From assembly GCA_037903355.1 (NCBI GenBank), contig JBAJFE010000038.1:1054001-1118000 (forward strand): a stretch of 64,000 bases of DNA. The letters are read 5' to 3'. The stretch comes from Trichuris trichiura. Lineage: Eukaryota > Nematoda > Enoplea > Trichinellida > Trichuridae. A program made the position numbers and the translations under genes. The notes beneath the pieces were generated by a model, which was given only the letters and a program-made list of their open reading frames with translations, ran no database searches and had not been told where the DNA came from. Shown here piece by piece: positions 1-12,186 of the stretch; positions within the stretch are counted from its first letter, which is position 1; each line of letters starts with the position of its first letter.

Positions 1-900
1 CGGCATACGGCTCGCGGGCCGCCAGTTTGACGTGCCTGGGATAGGTCCATCTCATGCACCTCTAGTAGATGAAAAACGTAATCTCATTCTATTCGTCGAA
101 CGGTGAGAACGGACCACGTGTAGGTCTGAAATTCAGTTTAAATGATAGGTACCTTTCATAATTAATTATCAATGCGCGGCTTTGGCCTGTTTGGTTGATG
201 TTGACTCTTTTGGCCCGCGATAGGTACCTACGCACTCAAGTCCCTAATTGTGTAGATAGCTTTATCGACTAAAAGTCACGACTTTATCATCAACGACTGG
301 AAGTAGCGATTGATTAAAAAAAGTTCCTTAACTGCGACGTACGCTGCATGTATAAGCGCAACGGGTGGGTTGCTAAAGGTACAATTTAAGTTAAGCAATG
401 ATTATTCGACTCTACCTAAGACGTTTGCCAGTTGGATGTCCGCAGGCATCCATCTGAAGTTGAAATAACATACTGGCCTTCTGTCTTTCTTTGTTACGAA
501 AATCCCGTTTTTCAACATTACGAAATTTTTGTGAAGCTTTCGCCCCCGTCATTGAGTCTTGCTCAGCGCAAAAAAACAAAAACAGTCCTTGGCTGACCTT
601 TTGAGAAAATGAATTACTTAATAAAGGAAAAAAAACTTTATACGAATCAGCTACGGTTAAAAAACAAGTAGTCACTAACTTAAAAGAATGACTTTTTGCG
701 TCCATTAACTTTTCCATTTTGTTAACATAACTGAAGCAGAGTTTAGTTCTAGTTTCGTTAATGCCGTTGGCAACGTGCATTTCTTGCGGTTTTCTCACCT
801 ATTCCCAGCACAGTCACGTATACCAGCATTCCCAGCATAGCCACTTAATTATTTTAAGTTCACACACCTAACGAAGAAGTTCAATTGTGTGGAGCAAATA
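1..900. other. intergenic, left edge
   Basis: No gene could be supported here. A 128-codon open frame on the minus strand (412-798) has no family resemblance I recognise and no clear splice context. The right border of this stretch is the TA that flanks the Tigger-like element. Confidence 0.4.
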
Positions 901-2061
901 CAGTCGGCCCGCTGTTATCCGCGCATTCTAAACAATGAGGTTTGTCCGGCGTGAAATAATGACGCAATCCTTTCACAAAGACCTGCGCACCGCTGGCCTG
1001 CATTATAGTTGTCCTAGTGTCGCCGCATGCCTGTGGAGCAGCGTGATCATCTGCGCGGGCTAAGTCGTCGACGAGGAGGGCATGGACAGTGAATATTGCC
1101 AAGGAGTTGGGAGGTGAGAGTTTCTCCGACATGATAGAAGACGATATTAGGGAGCACATAGAAGATTGTGGAGAACCGTTCACCAACGAGGAACTGATGC
1201 AATCACCTACGGGCAGCGACGACGACGTTATGGAAGATACAGACGCTCAGATACCCTCGGATTGGACGCTGCAAAAGCTTGCCAGTATTTTCCGGCAAGC
1301 TCAGGTCCTAAAGGATTTGATTGCTAAATACGATCCATGCATGGAACGTGGCGTCATGGTTACACGAGGAATAACGGATTCGTAAAAACTGCTACACGAT
1401 ATATTCGATAAAGCGAAGAAAAGGGAGAGACAGCTCCCTATAACAATTTTTTAAAATAAAGCTCCAGCAGCTGCGGAGCCTAAAATTTTAAGGCGAGAAG
1501 TTTCTCTACCAACAAGTTCAGGAAGCTGTAGAACTGGCTGATCTCCAGGGGGTCTGAGCCCACCTAAAGAAAGTGTGTAAATTGATTCCTGATGCGCCAA
1601 ACGTTTCTGTCGTCGACGTTTTGTTCTATGTGTGTTGGTTCTGTGTAACGTTCGGTATTTCTGCTTAAGTGCGCCTGCGTATTTTATATTTTTTCTGCTC
1701 AGTACCCATTCCGCACACCAGGACATCCCTTAGCTCATTAAAGCATGGCGATTTTCAGGCGTTTAAAGAAAGAATATCTTACTTTCATCCTTTCTTGTAT
1801 CTAACGGCCTGAACTATAATGGCTAATCCCATTGGACAAGCACGTTCTCATCGATGACTTTACATCGTAGCTAGATGGCGTAGTAACAAGCTTCGAAGGA
1901 TCACTAGGTATGACAGCCGTTCCAGAAGGAATTCAAGGAAGCAAGACGAAATACGCGGCTAGAATATAAGCTATTTGGCCTTTTTCATACAGTATCCTAT
2001 ACAACGCGGTGTAACGCTCAAAATCCGGAATGAATTAACCGCGGATAACGGGGATCGACTG
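901..2061 (+). mobile_element. Tigger/pogo-like DNA transposon, degenerate
   Basis: The left end begins CAGTCGGCCCGCTG followed by TTATCCGCG. The right end, read on the minus strand, begins CAGTCGATCCCCG followed by TTATCCGCGG. Both ends abut TA (899-900 and 2062-2063), the target duplication expected of Tc1/mariner/pogo elements. The CAGTCG...TATCCGCG terminus is typical of Tigger elements. The element is 1161 bp, about half the length of an intact Tigger, and only the C-terminal part of a transposase remains recognisable inside. It is an internally deleted, inactive copy. Confidence 0.8.
1089..1454 (+). pseudogene. Tigger-type transposase C-terminal remnant
   Basis: The frame starting at 1089 reads an acidic stretch and then LASIFRQAQVLKDLIAKYDP and CMERGVMVTRGI, followed by a stop at 1383 and, in frame beyond it, a KKRERQLPITIF-like tail. 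This order (acidic region, alpha-helical block ending in DPCMER, then KKRERQLPIT) matches the C-terminus of pogo/Tigger transposases as known from TIGD1-like sequences. The DDE catalytic region and the N-terminal CENP-B-like DNA-binding domain are absent. The in-frame stop and the truncation mark it as dead. It sits between the two termini of the element and in its orientation. Confidence 0.7.
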
Positions 2062-3783
2062 TAATACCAATTAAGCTACATTTTGCACACAGTATCCAAC
2101 TTTCCAGCACTGATTTTCACGTCAATCGTTTCTGCTTCAATCAAAAGCTACTACACATACATTAGTAGGTTTCCTAGAAGAAACGATAGAGCAACTTAAG
2201 CAATGTTTCGCAATACAATAACTCTTGGACCCCTTATAATAAAAGAATAAAAAGTTATCTGAGCTTTCAAGACCACTCTTGTTCCAGTTTTAGTGGAAAC
2301 CAGAAAACGTTTATCACCAACGTTTCTTAGTCTTCTGGACGGTATTATAGCTGTTTCTGGCAATAAAAACGTTTACCTTCCAGCGAGATCAATCGCAAAA
2401 ACATAGAAGACATGCTTCCTTTGGATCCCTATCAAACATCCGATGTTCGAAAATGTTAGAACATTCAAACGACTTTACCTTCTACATTTGATTATTTAAT
2501 AGGTAAATAAACTACTAATGACCTTTAGAATAAGAACTGTTTCATAGTAGCATGCTTTTGAACCGATCTGTTCCAGCTGATAAAAAAATGACAATAATTG
2601 CATTTATCGCAGCTTTCTCGTTTAACTTCTCATCCGCCTTAGTCGTCAAGCTCACCTTTACTCATGGCCAATCCTCTCCGTATCGCCAATGTCATTGGCG
2701 CAATAAAAATTATGAACAGGATATTTTCAGCGTTTCAATCCCACTTAGCGGTGATGAAAAAACATGCACCATTCCACATGCAATGCCAATTGCAGTAAAG
2801 CTAAAGGGAATTTTCTGTTTTTACCAATGAAACATGTGAACTTGCCCTTTGAAAACGCACATACTTCTTTTTGACAACAGTTAGTTAGGAGCAGGAGAAT
2901 GCAACACTGTCGAATGGTTAAGTTAGTAATTCTTATGGGGGCATTATCGTCCTCCTATGATCATTGGATCGAAAAGCACTGAAGAGCATTCTAGCTGGCT
3001 AAGAAGTTTTTTCGAGAATAGGGTACATCTCTTCTCCGCTAGCTCCATTATTTCTCACTAATGTTTCACTGACTGAGAGGTATTCCAATTAAACAAACTG
3101 TCTCCATTTAATTATAACGTTTGAGTTAAACGGGAATTAAACATTTCACTTAAGAGTAAATGCACAAGGTATTAACAAAATGGGCGAACAATTAGGTAGT
3201 TTTCACAATGCTGAGCAGACAAAGTGCGCAGTAGTAAAATGTGAAATATCATAGCAGTGTCTATTTACCGCTCAGGCATTAAACTATAGGCTGCCAAAAG
3301 ATTGAACAGCTTGGTCTGTTTGCGCATACATTCTTCAGCAGAAAACCGTTATAAAAGTAATCGCTAAACATTAATCATCATACAATGCTAATTTACTGTA
3401 ACCCAGAAAGCAAAGGCAAAATGTTAAGCACAAAACATAGAAACATCAAGGCTGGTGACTTACGCGACAACTGGCAAATTCAAAACGCGTCACCGGCCGA
3501 AAATGACAGCCAATAGAACAATCTTCAATGACAACTCGTCGTCAACCGTAGTTCAGTAATGAGAAGTGAAACGCGTAATGAAAAGCATAGGTAACAAAAT
3601 ACTGAAAAGAGAAAGAGGTTAGCGGATATGCGCCAGCGGCACTTGCAATTACACATCAGGTAACAGGGCTACACGGAGAAAAAACAATTTTATACCTTTC
3701 GTAGAAAAACTTCTTCGATTCTCTAATCTAACCGGTGACATGCAATAACACTGTTTCCTTTCCGAGCAACCTGCTACTGAACT
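2062..3783. other. intergenic between Tigger element and exportin-1
   Basis: AT-rich sequence without a recognisable gene. A 92-codon frame at 2552-2830 (+) starts with a hydrophobic stretch that could pass for a signal peptide, but nothing else supports it. The 3' untranslated region of exportin-1 must lie immediately left of 3784. Confidence 0.4.
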
Positions 3784-6700
3784 TCAAGTTACGGACAAGC
3801 CTGATGATGATGGATTGGGCAAGCTCGTCTGATCTTGCATGTCCTCCTGTATCTCGTGCGGATTCAACATACCCGGTACAAGAGAAGCAACGCGACGCTT
3901 CTCCTGCAAAATAACCTGCATCTCTTGCTCCTTCTCTTCCAGATACAAATCCGACACATCTTCGCCAGCGTATTCCTGCATAGGCCAATATGGGTGAGAG
4001 GAAGAAAACTCAACGCAACAAAATACCTTCAATTGCACCAAAAAGTCGCGTAGATGCTCCTTCAACTTCCCAATGTCGTCGTCGTAGGTGAAAAATCCCT
4101 TAACTATAACACGCAGCTGATCGCTACAATAAAATAATCAGATCATTCAATCAAACGACACGGACAATTCTTACCCGGTTAGATGTGGAAACGCTTTGTG
4201 AAGTAGTTCATAAACGTAATCGAACAGAAACTCTGCGTTGCTTTTGGTCTGCGCGGCGCCACCCAACGGTACCATGACTGCACCGCTCTCAACAAGAGTA
4301 AACAGACGGCTTAGTACCACCGTGAAAGCGGTCAAACCAGCGACCTGCGTCAACGTGCTGTCCGTAACAACGCACAGCAAGTGCTGAAGCAATTCCAAGT
4401 AGTAAAGCTGGTAAAACTTTTGCGCCAATTCCATTGGAGTTCGCGTAGCAATGTTATCAAGCAGCTTAAGTAGGATCTCTAGGCCCACTTCCGTGACGTT
4501 ACGCATGCTGTGCTTGAATGCCCAAATTATAGAATCAACAATCAACTTGAACTGTTCCGGCGGTATATTCAGCAGAGCTAAACGGGATGAGCGTCAACCG
4601 ATTAAGTTAAGCATTCCCAATATTTACCGAGAAAACAATGCGTATTGAGTGCCTGCAGCAAAATGAAAAAGTTGGTACGATGCTCTGGATACTCGGCAAA
4701 GTCCTGGAAAAAAAGAATTACGTAAACCTTTTGCCAAAATGTCACCCTGGCGCGTACTCACCTTATTTATCATGTTCAACGTGCTAGTGAAAACGGCATC
4801 CAGTATCTTCGGTACTTCTGACATAATAACGACATCTAACTTTTCAACAATTGCTGTTACGGTGGAAAGAACTTCCGGTTCGCTGGCCGCCGGTACATTA
4901 CGTTGGTAGTCAAACAGCACTGTCTCAAACAACGGAGTTACAAAGTTCATGTACACCTAAAAGAAAAGTAAGCGAGGACAAAGAATGAAGCGCGCAAACA
5001 AGTACGATACTTCGTTTGACTGCTCGGACTGAGATATCCAGGTCGTAATTAATTTTAGTATTTCAGTTTTTACGCCACGCATACATCGTATGGCAGGTTG
5101 TTTGAGAATACCCTCGCCATTTACAGTAACCGCTGCACTGATCTTCTCAGACGTTACCTTGTACACGTTTAACAAGTCCAAATAAATGCGACCAAGCTAA
5201 ATAAACTAGCGTAAATCAAACTTGAATGAACACAAGATTGTTGTGCTTTAGTTTCACCTGACAAATAAAAGAATTTCCGATTGATTTGCAAGCAGCTGTA
5301 TTCGACTTCAGTATGTTAATCAAATTTTTAACCACCTCCGGCTGCGTCAGAACTTCAACGTCCTAAGCTTGTCAAATAGATCAGCAATGTTCAAAAAGAA
5401 TAATGAATCTCACGTTTGAAGCATGCGCTATGATGTCATCCCAAACGGTGTTAGGAAGAACCATCAATCGTTCGACAAGGCTTTGCTGCACGCTCTGATC
5501 TTGCTGAGCGCTGATCATGAATCCAACCGCCTCGTAGAACACGTGGACTTGGGAGGTGGACAAGTCGCACAGGGTAGTTCCAAGATTATTCAATATTTCA
5601 TCTATAAATGGCTCTGTCTCGCCAACTTGGGTGATCACGAAATGGCGACGACACTTGTGAGCTATTTTGATAAACGTATCGCATGCCATGTCCTGTACTC
5701 CTTCGTGCGTTTCGTGCATAAATTCAAACAGCTTGTTTATGACAGTCTTCAGAAACTTCCAGTGGGCGCGCAAGAAGCGCGGATACTGACCAACAACGTA
5801 CATTATATTGGAAGCGATTACCGCCTTGTTGTCTTTTCCTCTTTTCTGTTCGCAAAGCCCCAGCAGATCCCGGATTACCATGACTAAAAAACGTTTTTCG
5901 TCCTCTTCCATCAGTGCTCCGCTGATGGAACCGATTGCCCAGCAGAGAGTGTTTAAATTTTTCCAGGACCACTCAATTCCATTCACTTGATTTTGCAACT
6001 TCTCCGTCATTATGCGCTCAGTATCAGTGTAGTCCAAATGAGTCAAATAAACGAGCGTCTCGCGCATCGTCTTGTACAAGCTAATAGCGTCAGTATCCTT
6101 AATCATTTCGCGAACAACTTCTCCCTCATCATTTTCAATCACCAACACTTCTTCAGGCTTTGCCATTCGCCCAATTATGATATAGCGTAGCTGGCTCAAA
6201 TGGGGAGAGTAAATCTGCCGTCGGAAAGATGCCTCTTGTTGAACGAACGTGTACGGAGCAAGGGTTGTCGTCATGGAATAGGTCAGGATCATCGGCATTT
6301 CCCGATACAGTTCGCATACCAGCCAATTCCAGTAGTCCAAACAGATCTTGAAAATTTCCACATCCTCAACTTCCGAAATTTTTAACATATACATCAACGC
6401 CTACGAAGCGCGCTGCGTCATTAATTCAGTCAAGCACCAAATAAGACGGTTACTTACGTAATTATGCGCACTGCTTATTTCCTTCGCTTCCAAGCTTGCA
6501 TCAGCTCTAACCTCAACCAGCGCAGCACGTTCCTTTAGAAAGGTGCCAAAGAATAGAGCAAGATTGGATATAAACTTCTGCTCGTTGTCCGACCCGGAAT
6601 TGTAAGCTTCGCGAATGTTAGTTTCACAGTGCAACATCTTCAATGTCAGTACATTATTGTTGACGCGCGAACGAAAGGATATATGATGACTTACTCCTTT

Positions 6701-9547
6701 TAGTTGTTGCGTTACATTCAGGAAAAGTAGCGTTAGTTGACGATCGTATACTTTGGTTGCGGGAACAGGCAGTAATACTGCCGCAATTTCGGTCAAGCAT
6801 TGCAACGTAACGTTTCGGAACAACGGAGCCACCAAGAACTTAACAGAACAACAGGGTTGAATTTAAATGCTCAACAAGACGGTCATAAACTACGAGGTAT
6901 GTTACAAAACGGGAAGTTAAAGTAACAGAACAAAACTCATACTACAAATGGCGACTCTACAAACCAAACATAAGCAGTAGTCGGAGCAATTTTCAACCAC
7001 AGCTTCTTGGAAAGGTCGGATTTCAGTTCGTAATGATCAACAGAAATGACTAGACTTTGCTGAGTTATTGTTGGCAGGTTAAAACAAGAACAAAGATAGT
7101 TCAAACTATTCCAAATAACATGGAAACTTCAATACGTCTTTTCAAAAAACTTCTTCGAAACTTAAACGCTTATTGTAACTTGCTATGAACGCTTTTATCG
7201 ACTCAAGAAATCACGTGGCGAACTGCGCAAGGTTCTCATGACGAAGGAACAATAGATAGATAGGTCCTGCTATTGTTATCGTTGACAAGGGTGCATGAAA
7301 AGCTCTGAAACCTTCGAAGGACCGCTTATTGGTACGTGAAAATAAACGCTTTGTACCCTTCCGTAATAAAAACAAGCATATGAAATTTAAGAACAATGTT
7401 CAAAAGTCATTTTTTTTCAACAATACAATTACGCATTTATTTTGCCACTGTTCATAAAACTGACAAAACTGAAGGGTGCGAACCGGGCGTTACCGTCTGC
7501 TGGCACAACTCATTGCGCACTAACCTCTTACTACTACGTCTATTGCTTACTAATAGAGTTTAAAAAGGAAACGACAGGAAAGTACAACATAATTCGACAA
7601 CTTACTGCTACATTACAAACCGTTTATTTGCACCTACCCCTAAACGAGTCCCTTGAAGCTTTCAGAGTCCCATGTGCTCTATTTTCAACGAAAAAAATAC
7701 AATGGAGGTCCCGAAATTGTCTTTGTTGATAACGGAGTATGCAACAGCTCCGAAAGCTCCGAGGACTCGCTTTTTCGTAAGTATAAATAAACGCTTTGTA
7801 ACCTTTCCGTAATAAATACGTGCATGAAAGAGCACATATCTGTACCTACTTTATATTACTACAAGAAAAATGGAAACGAATGCTCCGAGTAGAGCTGCAA
7901 ACTATTTTTCGTAAGCTCATGTAACTACTGCTAAGGAGAAAAGCATTACCTATCAGTAATTCGAGGTTCATACAACAATTTACAGCAGTATCACTGCTTT
8001 GAAAGCATAATGGCCAAGAGCAGTTCATTTACTGAGATTATGTGTACCTTTGTTAGCCTCTTTTTTGCACCTACCCATTCACAGATAACAGGAATACTTC
8101 AAAGTACGCGAAACGCTAGTTAAACACTTGATCGAGTGAGCAAGATTACGCACTTTTTAAGCAATCCCTATAAGAATAAATAACGCGACCTTGCAAATGC
8201 AGTAACTTTCAATGCTGACCGCTTCACAGCACACCATTACATCAACGACGGAAGAAAGCTAAGGCGTCCGCAACCAATAAGCAGTTTGGAGCCGGCTTAG
8301 AAAAGAGGTTAAAATCTAACATTTTATTAGATAACCTGCCTCTTGGTATAACAAATAGTCCTAATCACCTAGTTTCGCCTTGCATAACGAAATAAACCCT
8401 AAACTGATTGAACTAGAAACCACGTGAATTAATGTTCTGAATCTTCCAGCAGGAGACAGCAGGCATAGCATAGGAAAACAATAATCTAACTTTACCTTCC
8501 TGGTTCATTACTGAACATCGTAATGCCAACAATAAGTTAACTAAGCGACTCACTTTTGTGGACAACGTAGCTATTAGTTCTGTTTCAAATATGTAGCCAA
8601 CAGGTATCCAATTGAGAAACCGCAGCAACGTTTCCAACGTAGCTTCGACCAACGAGCCGTTCGAAGAGTTTGTCTAAACAATGAATAGGATGAAAACTTA
8701 ACTCATGGCCAAAATTCTTTCTACAAGAATGAATTGGCATAATTCGAAAACAGATCGAAATTCTGTGCAAAACTGCTGCTTCAAATGGTTTGCTTTGGAC
8801 TGGGTCATTTGGCCAGCAGAAAAATCAAAAACTTCTTCGCTGAAAAACATTACCCGTAGAACAAGCGAAAACACGATAAGCTAAACCTGAGAAGCTTTAA
8901 AATAACCATATTATTTCTACATAAGGATTCGTTTGAGTGACTAGCTCCAACGATGTCCTGAATAAAGGTTGGCCATTCTTTTGGCCATTCACGCTTCACA
9001 ATCTGCACAAGGACCATGTTCAGTTTGTTTAAATAAAGTTTTTCGCGAACAGAAGCCACAGCATCCGAAGACAACTTGATTACCAATCCCACAACATATT
9101 TTTTAATGCCTAAAAGCACATGAAACAACACGAACAATTGATGGAATAAGCGAAAGAATTACCTTCACATTGTTCACGTGGCAGTTTGCGCCACCGTGTT
9201 GTGATTACATTATCAAGAATTTGCAGAGCGTAAAACTTGGTTTGGGGATTTTGCGAGTACTCCAGAATGGCATCAACACGCGTCCAAGCGTCAGGATGCT
9301 CTTTTAACTGCGTTAAAATTTCCTGCGCTTCCCGCTGCTTAAAAACAGTATTGTCAGTCGGCAAGTATTTACAACCTTATTATGGAACGTAAGCACTAGC
9401 AGTGTGGAACAAGAAAAACGGTGAACGTACCTGCTGCCCTATGCCGGTGTACATTGCATCGACAACGGAGTCCAACAGTTGGACATCTATCTGTTGCTGA
9501 CTGAAGTCCAGAAGTTTAGCTGCTTCATCGACGGCAACGGGACCCAT
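3784..9547 (-). CDS. xpo1: Exportin-1 (CRM1), nuclear export receptor
   Basis: Karyopherin-beta receptor that carries leucine-rich NES cargoes and RNPs out of the nucleus with RanGTP. Fifteen exons join in phase: 9547-9431, 9334-9163, 9109-8887, 8839-8725, 8673-8554, 6838-6695, 6637-6458, 6400-5414, 5362-5258, 5196-5011, 4956-4762, 4703-4628, 4577-4175, 4123-4027, 3975-3784. They give about 1100 residues, near the usual ~1070. Landmarks: N-terminal LLDFSQ; importin-beta N-like [44 protein letters not shown] with the groove cysteine near residue 510; EHLRDFLVQ and an FNPHEI-like [10 protein letters not shown] tail. The start is the first ATG before the conserved LLDFSQ block. Introns are 51-57 nt except intron 5 (8553-6839, 1.7 kb). 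No breaks seen; expected to be functional. Confidence 0.97.
6839..8553 (-). other. exportin-1 intron 5 (1.7 kb)
   Basis: The only long intron of the gene, bounded by GTGAGT after ...LSTK and AG before [10 protein letters not shown] see no nested gene, no transposon terminus and no transposase remnant in it. Several poly-A/T tracts are the only notable composition. Confidence 0.75.
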
Positions 9548-10691
9548 TTTGGACAAGCGCAGATCACTTCCACTTCACACGCGCGCGCACAGAGCACACA
9601 AGATTGACGAAATTTCAGAAGTGCGATTAACGGCTTATGATCCGAGTAGACAGGACGACGCAGGATAAGAGAGATCAAGCAAACGCACTGCGCTCCCACA
9701 CAAACAATTGTACACTGCACGCCCGATCACACTCTGAAAATAGAATACCGTAAAGCGGAATGCCGGAATGTGCAAGTGGCGGGCAATATATCAACGAAAT
9801 TAAGCGGTTCAAGTGTTGTTGCGAGACCACACAACAGTCCTACCGCCCGCAAACTCTGCTCTGCGCGAATGAAACTTCCTTCACGTCCGTATGCCTTAAT
9901 ACTTCCACATCTTTTATAGGCGGTACGCTCAAATTGAACCTGACTATCAGAATCATAAAAAGGATAAATTACTTAGCTTTTCGGTAAGCTCATCTACTAT
10001 ACGCATAGAAGAACACAAATAATCTTAAAACTATCTTATAACAATTATAGCTTTTATGAAATTCGTAAAACCAACTAATATAATTTGGAAAACAAACACT
10101 CGCCGGGATAATACACAAATTATTCCATTTTTCGTGTTGCATTTGTGAGTATACAAAAACTCTTTGCGGACGGACAGCAATGAACAATTATCTGGAAGAT
10201 ATATGCACTGTTCAAAAGTACGCTTCGTTTGGAACTTTTGTTTACGCGGTAGGACGAGAAAACTATAATGGCAATTTACGTGTTGTAATCGCATACGAAC
10301 GAGATGGAAAAATCGGGATTCATTCTATGCTTTTTTGGTATTAAAGATAGCTGGCTGCAACCAGAGCATTACTACGCCTATCATGAGAAAAAGTACAAGT
10401 TTAATTGTTCAACCGCTCAAAGTATAGTTAGCAAGCCGAATGTGCTGCAGACTAACAAAATCACGATGTAAAATATTTTTCAACATTTAACGGTTGCGCT
10501 TAGCCAAATATAAAATCGAGATTACGCATGCCTGATCAAAAATCTTTGTTTTGAAAACAACAGCTTGTAGGAAAGCTGGGAAGGGATAACTGACAGGGCA
10601 TTACGTACAAGCAGGTACTTATTGCTTACGCGATACTGTAGTTTTTAAAAGAAAATTTTCCTTTGTTAATTCTAGGCTATCAAGCGTCGTA
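9548..10691. other. divergent intergenic region, exportin-1 / coiled-coil gene
   Basis: About 1.1 kb between two start codons pointing away from each other, so it should hold both promoters. A modestly GC-richer stretch lies at 9550-9900, directly upstream of exportin-1. No TATA box or other site could be assigned with confidence. Confidence 0.5.
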
Positions 10692-11641
10692 ATGAGTGAG
10701 CGCACTGCAAGAATGGACACTTTTTTCAATTATTTAGAAGAATGCGATAACAAAAATCGTGACGTTCTTTCAGTAAGTTAGCCATGTTGATTGATTGTAC
10801 ATCTTTTTGTTTTCCGTTTTGACGGTTCAGTAGTATTCTGTTGCGCTCAGTTTTAAGTTGCCGTTTGGCCCTTTTTTACAGAAAGCTGAAATCGCGCTAA
10901 ACCGTGCAAATAATTTCGCTAACAGCGAAACGGGTAATGACGAGCTGACAATGCAATACCGGAAAATGAAGAGAAGTGTCCAAGAGCTTCATGAAGCTCA
11001 GGCTTTTCTGAATGGTTTGCCGGATGTTTTTCGCTATCGTTAGATGCAGTTGACCTTCCAGAGACTTTGGAAACGCGCGCGAAACTAACGGCCGCATTGA
11101 AAGATATTCGGGCAAAGCTAAGAGTCCTTCGAGCATCTGCCGCTGCGTCTTCGAGTGAGCGAATTGATCGTTTGATCGCAAAACTGGAAGCTTCACTGCC
11201 TGGTTTGCTTTTTCTCTGTATGCGCTGTTTCCCCTTGCGAGATTTACTTGCTTAGCGCATGGAAGTATTCTCTCGTCCATCGAAGAAAAACGAAAAGAAA
11301 CCGATAGAGTTATCGAAAGCCTCCAAAAGACTAGCAGAGATGCAGAAGAACTAAGGTTTATTTTTGCTTCTTATATTAAGTTAGATTTTAAAGTTTGCAG
11401 GGAAACGATTCGTTTTGTGCGATCCGCTTTGCCATTGATCGTTATGTCGGAAGAGGAGCACTTCAAAATAGGCTAGTTTAACTGAATATTCATTCTTTTG
11501 ATTGACTGCTTTTCTTTAGCTATCGTTTCCGCGAGCGGTGTACTTATAGAAGAACGAAAGATTGACGAGAGCAACTTTGATCAAAAAACTGTCGATGAAT
11601 TGTGGCACCTCCTGGAATCTTCATGCCATGATAGCGATTAA
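10692..11641 (+). CDS. Coiled-coil protein, family not recognised
   Basis: I do not recognise the family. Six exons join in frame: 10692-10772, 10882-~11012, from ~11060, from ~11248, 11401-11471 and 11520-11641, giving about 215 residues. The product is mostly charged helix, rich in Lys, Glu, Arg and Ala with heptad-like spacing (for example SSIEEKRKETDRVIESLQ), which suggests a coiled coil. It ends with an acidic HLLESSCHDSD tail. No signal peptide or membrane segment is visible. The second intron is read as 47 nt ending TTCCAG, which keeps the frame. The fifth intron appears to start with GC rather than GT. It is divergent from exportin-1. Possible roles such as a kinetochore, augmin or other cytoskeletal subunit are guesses; the gene model itself is reasonably supported by phase and intron size. 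Confidence 0.68.
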
Positions 11642-11733
11642 ACCGCAGCATTTTCGTTCGCTATGTCCAGTACTTTTCTTCCTGTTAACATTTTGGTCAT
11701 CAGGAAGGAATTCCTGGTTTTATTCGTTTAATG

Positions 11734-12178
11734 CGGAATCTTGCTGCGGCTGCGGGCCGTTCAGACGTTTATAAGACCATCCGCTAACCGTACAGAATAT
11801 TCAAGCGAAAAACATAGCCTGCTTTGTTTGCACATATGTTCATTTAAGTCACTCCTCTAACAAAGCGATAAAGCGAGATAAGAATAATATTTTGGGTCGG
11901 TAGGCGGCCAATGGTTCACGCTACCTACGCGCACACTAGTGCCACCTACTGCTTGCCTTCAAAGACTAACGACATCGGTTTGTCGACAGAGAGCCGAGAG
12001 CAAGGCAGTCTTCCTAGCCAGCCTGATGCTCCCTGCTGGTTACGCAAGATTTATGTTATTACTAAGATTCATATACAATAATTCTATCGCATTATGAAAA
12101 ATAAGCTGCCACAGTCACATTTCACTGAATCTCGCATGCATGTGCGGTTGCCTCAGCGGATGGAAGGTCCCACCCCTA
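11734..12178 (+). repeat. Dispersed ~450 bp repeat, copy 1 (possible non-autonomous hAT)
   Basis: The stretch from about 11745 to 12165 is closely similar, over roughly 420 bp and in the same orientation, to 55245-55670. Shared blocks include AACATAGCCTGCTTTG/AT, GACTAACGACATCGGTTTG and TTTCACTGAATCTCGCATGC. The copy is flanked by GTTTAATG (11726-11733) and GTTGAATG (12179-12186), a 7/8 match that could be an aged 8 bp target duplication. Its left end seems shorter than that of copy 2. Confidence 0.75.
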
Positions 12179-12186
12179 GTTGAATG

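Noticed and set aside
412..798. 128-codon minus-strand open frame
   Set aside because: No recognised family, no splice context, composition like the surroundings.
2552..2830. 92-codon frame with a signal-peptide-like start
   Set aside because: Only the hydrophobic start is suggestive; no continuing exon, cysteine pattern or family likeness.
11013..11041. 29 nt intron in the coiled-coil gene (GTTTGCC...GTTAG)
   Set aside because: Also keeps the frame, but is far shorter than the other introns; the 47 nt version ending TTCCAG fits better.
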